DNA of 6,123 nt, from the NCBI GenBank assembly GCA_035464115.1, contig DATHSN010000095.1, positions 1-6,123 on the forward strand, given 5' to 3'. The position numbers and the translations under genes were made by a program. A model generated the notes under the pieces. It was not told where the DNA came from, did no database searches, and worked only from the letters and a program-made list of their open reading frames with translations. The DNA comes from DATHSN01 sp035464115. GTDB taxonomy: Bacteria; Actinomycetota; Acidimicrobiia; Acidimicrobiales; SKKL01. Shown piece by piece: positions 5,149-6,123 of this stretch (positions are counted from its first letter, which is position 1; every line of letters starts with the position of its first letter).

Positions 5149-6123
5149 CTACTCGGCGAAGCTGAAGTCGACGACGTTGACCAGCGGACCGGCGTCGTTG
5201 GCGTCGGGAGCGACCGCACCCGTGGCCAGCGCGCTGGTGTAGCCGTAGAACGACGGCTTCTGGGTCAGCGGGATGACGACCAGGCCGTTCGGACCGTTGA
5301 CCAACGAGGTGACGAACTGGTCGGCCTCGTTGTAGCAAGCGGCACGGTCGGCGTTGTCGACGATGGTCTCGCACTCGGCGGCCTTGGCGTCGAAGTCGGG
5401 GTTCGAGAACCCGTAGGGGTTGTTGCCCGACCCGGTCTGGTAGGCGGCGGTGTTGCCGCCCGGCCACGGGCCACCGACCCACGCGAACTGGGTGAGGTCC
5501 CAGATCGTCGGATCGCCCTCGGCGCCCTGGGTGGTGGCCGCCGCGATGGCGTCGGCCGCGAAGGGCCGCTCGCTGAAGTAGGCGGCACCCGGGACGTTGT
5601 CGATGATGATCTCGATGCCGGCGTCGGCCAGCTGCTGCTGGATGATCTGCTGCTGGTCCTCACGCAGGGCGTTGCCGCCCGTGGTGCCGACCCGCAGGCT
5701 CAGACGACCGTCCTCGGGGTGCTCCCAGACGCCGTCGGCGCCCTCGGTGTAGCCGGCCTCGGTGAGCTTCTCCGCGGCCATCTCCACGTTGGGGCCGTCG
5801 TACTCGGTCTGGTGGTCGACGTAGTCGGGCTGGTTGCTCATCCAGTAGGTGTTGCCCAGGCCGGCGGTCGGCAGGAGGTCACCGAACAGCGGGGCGTAGA
5901 GGCCCTCGATGATCTCGTTCTTGTCGAGCGCGTAGGCGATGGCCTCACGCACCTCGGGCTTGGCGAGGTGCGGGTTGAGCAGGTTGAAGCCCCAGTGCTC
6001 GTACACCGGACCGGCCGAGGCCGCCACGGTGAAGTCCTCGTTGGAGGCGAGGGTCTCGAACTGGGTCTGGGGCTGGGTGAACACGACCTGGGCCTCACCG
6101 GCCAGCAGGGCGTTCACCTGGGT
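5149..6123 (-). CDS. ABC transporter substrate-binding protein, family 5 (peptide/nickel type), C-terminal part (5' end outside window)
   Basis: The visible 324 residues are open to the right edge, so the signal peptide and N-terminal lobe are missing. The family core is clear: EHWGFNLLNPHLAKPEVREAIAYALDKNEIIEGLY (fragment residues about 42-76), the classic 'N...P..d.rVRqAiayAiDr' element of family 5. It is followed by LTEAGYTEGADGVWEHPEDG (121-140) and an internal lobe with QQQLADAGIEIIIDNVP. The tail FDAKAAECETIVDNADRAACYNEADQFV matches the helix near the end of family members, where residual solute contacts end. Family members are secreted, often as lipoproteins, and bind di- or oligopeptides, nickel, glutathione, sugars or other solutes. 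The ligand cannot be told here. Two cysteines 12 residues apart (251 and 263 of the fragment) may form a disulfide. The gene heads the operon; full proteins are commonly 500-600 residues. Confidence 0.92.
   Translation of the reverse strand, partial: TQVNALLAGEAQVVFTQPQTQFETLASNEDFTVAASAGPVYEHWGFNLLNPHLAKPEVREAIAYALDKNEIIEGLYAPLFGDLLPTAGLGNTYWMSNQPDYVDHQTEYDGPNVEMAAEKLTEAGYTEGADGVWEHPEDGRLSLRVGTTGGNALREDQQQIIQQQLADAGIEIIIDNVPGAAYFSERPFAADAIAAATTQGAEGDPTIWDLTQFAWVGGPWPGGNTAAYQTGSGNNPYGFSNPDFDAKAAECETIVDNADRAACYNEADQFVTSLVNGPNGLVVIPLTQKPSFYGYTSALATGAVAPDANDAGPLVNVVDFSFAE

Noticed and set aside
1..6123. CRISPR array, insertion sequence or riboswitch
   Set aside because: No regularly spaced direct repeats, no transposase frame with terminal repeats, and no leader with a recognisable riboswitch core were seen.

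Overview
The window is very GC-rich, with GTG starts and third-position G/C, and looks like chromosomal DNA of a high-GC actinobacterium. The style of the SecG and transporter proteins would fit the Acidimicrobiia (Ilumatobacter-like), but that is an impression, not a demonstrated placement. Every complete gene is on the minus strand and reads from right to left. Only a gene fragment at the left edge is on the plus strand.

From the right edge leftwards, the window holds most of a peptide-type ABC importer operon. First is the C-terminal two thirds of a family-5 substrate-binding protein (5149-6123). A 124-base gap with two strong hairpins follows. Then come two permeases (DppB/OppB-like, 4065-5024; DppC/OppC-like, 3125-4072) and two ATPases (DppD/OppD-like, 2109-3125; DppF/OppF-like, 1060-2112). 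The four membrane and ATPase genes overlap end to start, so they are almost certainly co-transcribed and translationally coupled. Together they would form a complete importer: an extracytoplasmic binding protein delivers a peptide or similar solute to the permease heterodimer, driven by the ATPase heterodimer.

Four bases after the second ATPase is a small membrane protein with two predicted helices and a bacterial PH-like domain (588-1055), of unknown role. It is followed by secG (281-511), the small subunit of the SecYEG translocon, and by a class II tRNA-Leu with anticodon GAG (119-205).

At the left edge, the last 45 codons of a probable serine-family site-specific recombinase read rightwards into the 3' end of the tRNA-Leu gene; its stop codon lies in the T-loop sequence. 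This suggests the left edge is the end of an integrated mobile element that uses the tRNA-Leu 3' end as its attachment site. It is the most unusual feature here. The rest is a well-understood transporter and housekeeping region, and I see no clearly undescribed multi-gene system. No stretch longer than 300 bases lacks a gene.
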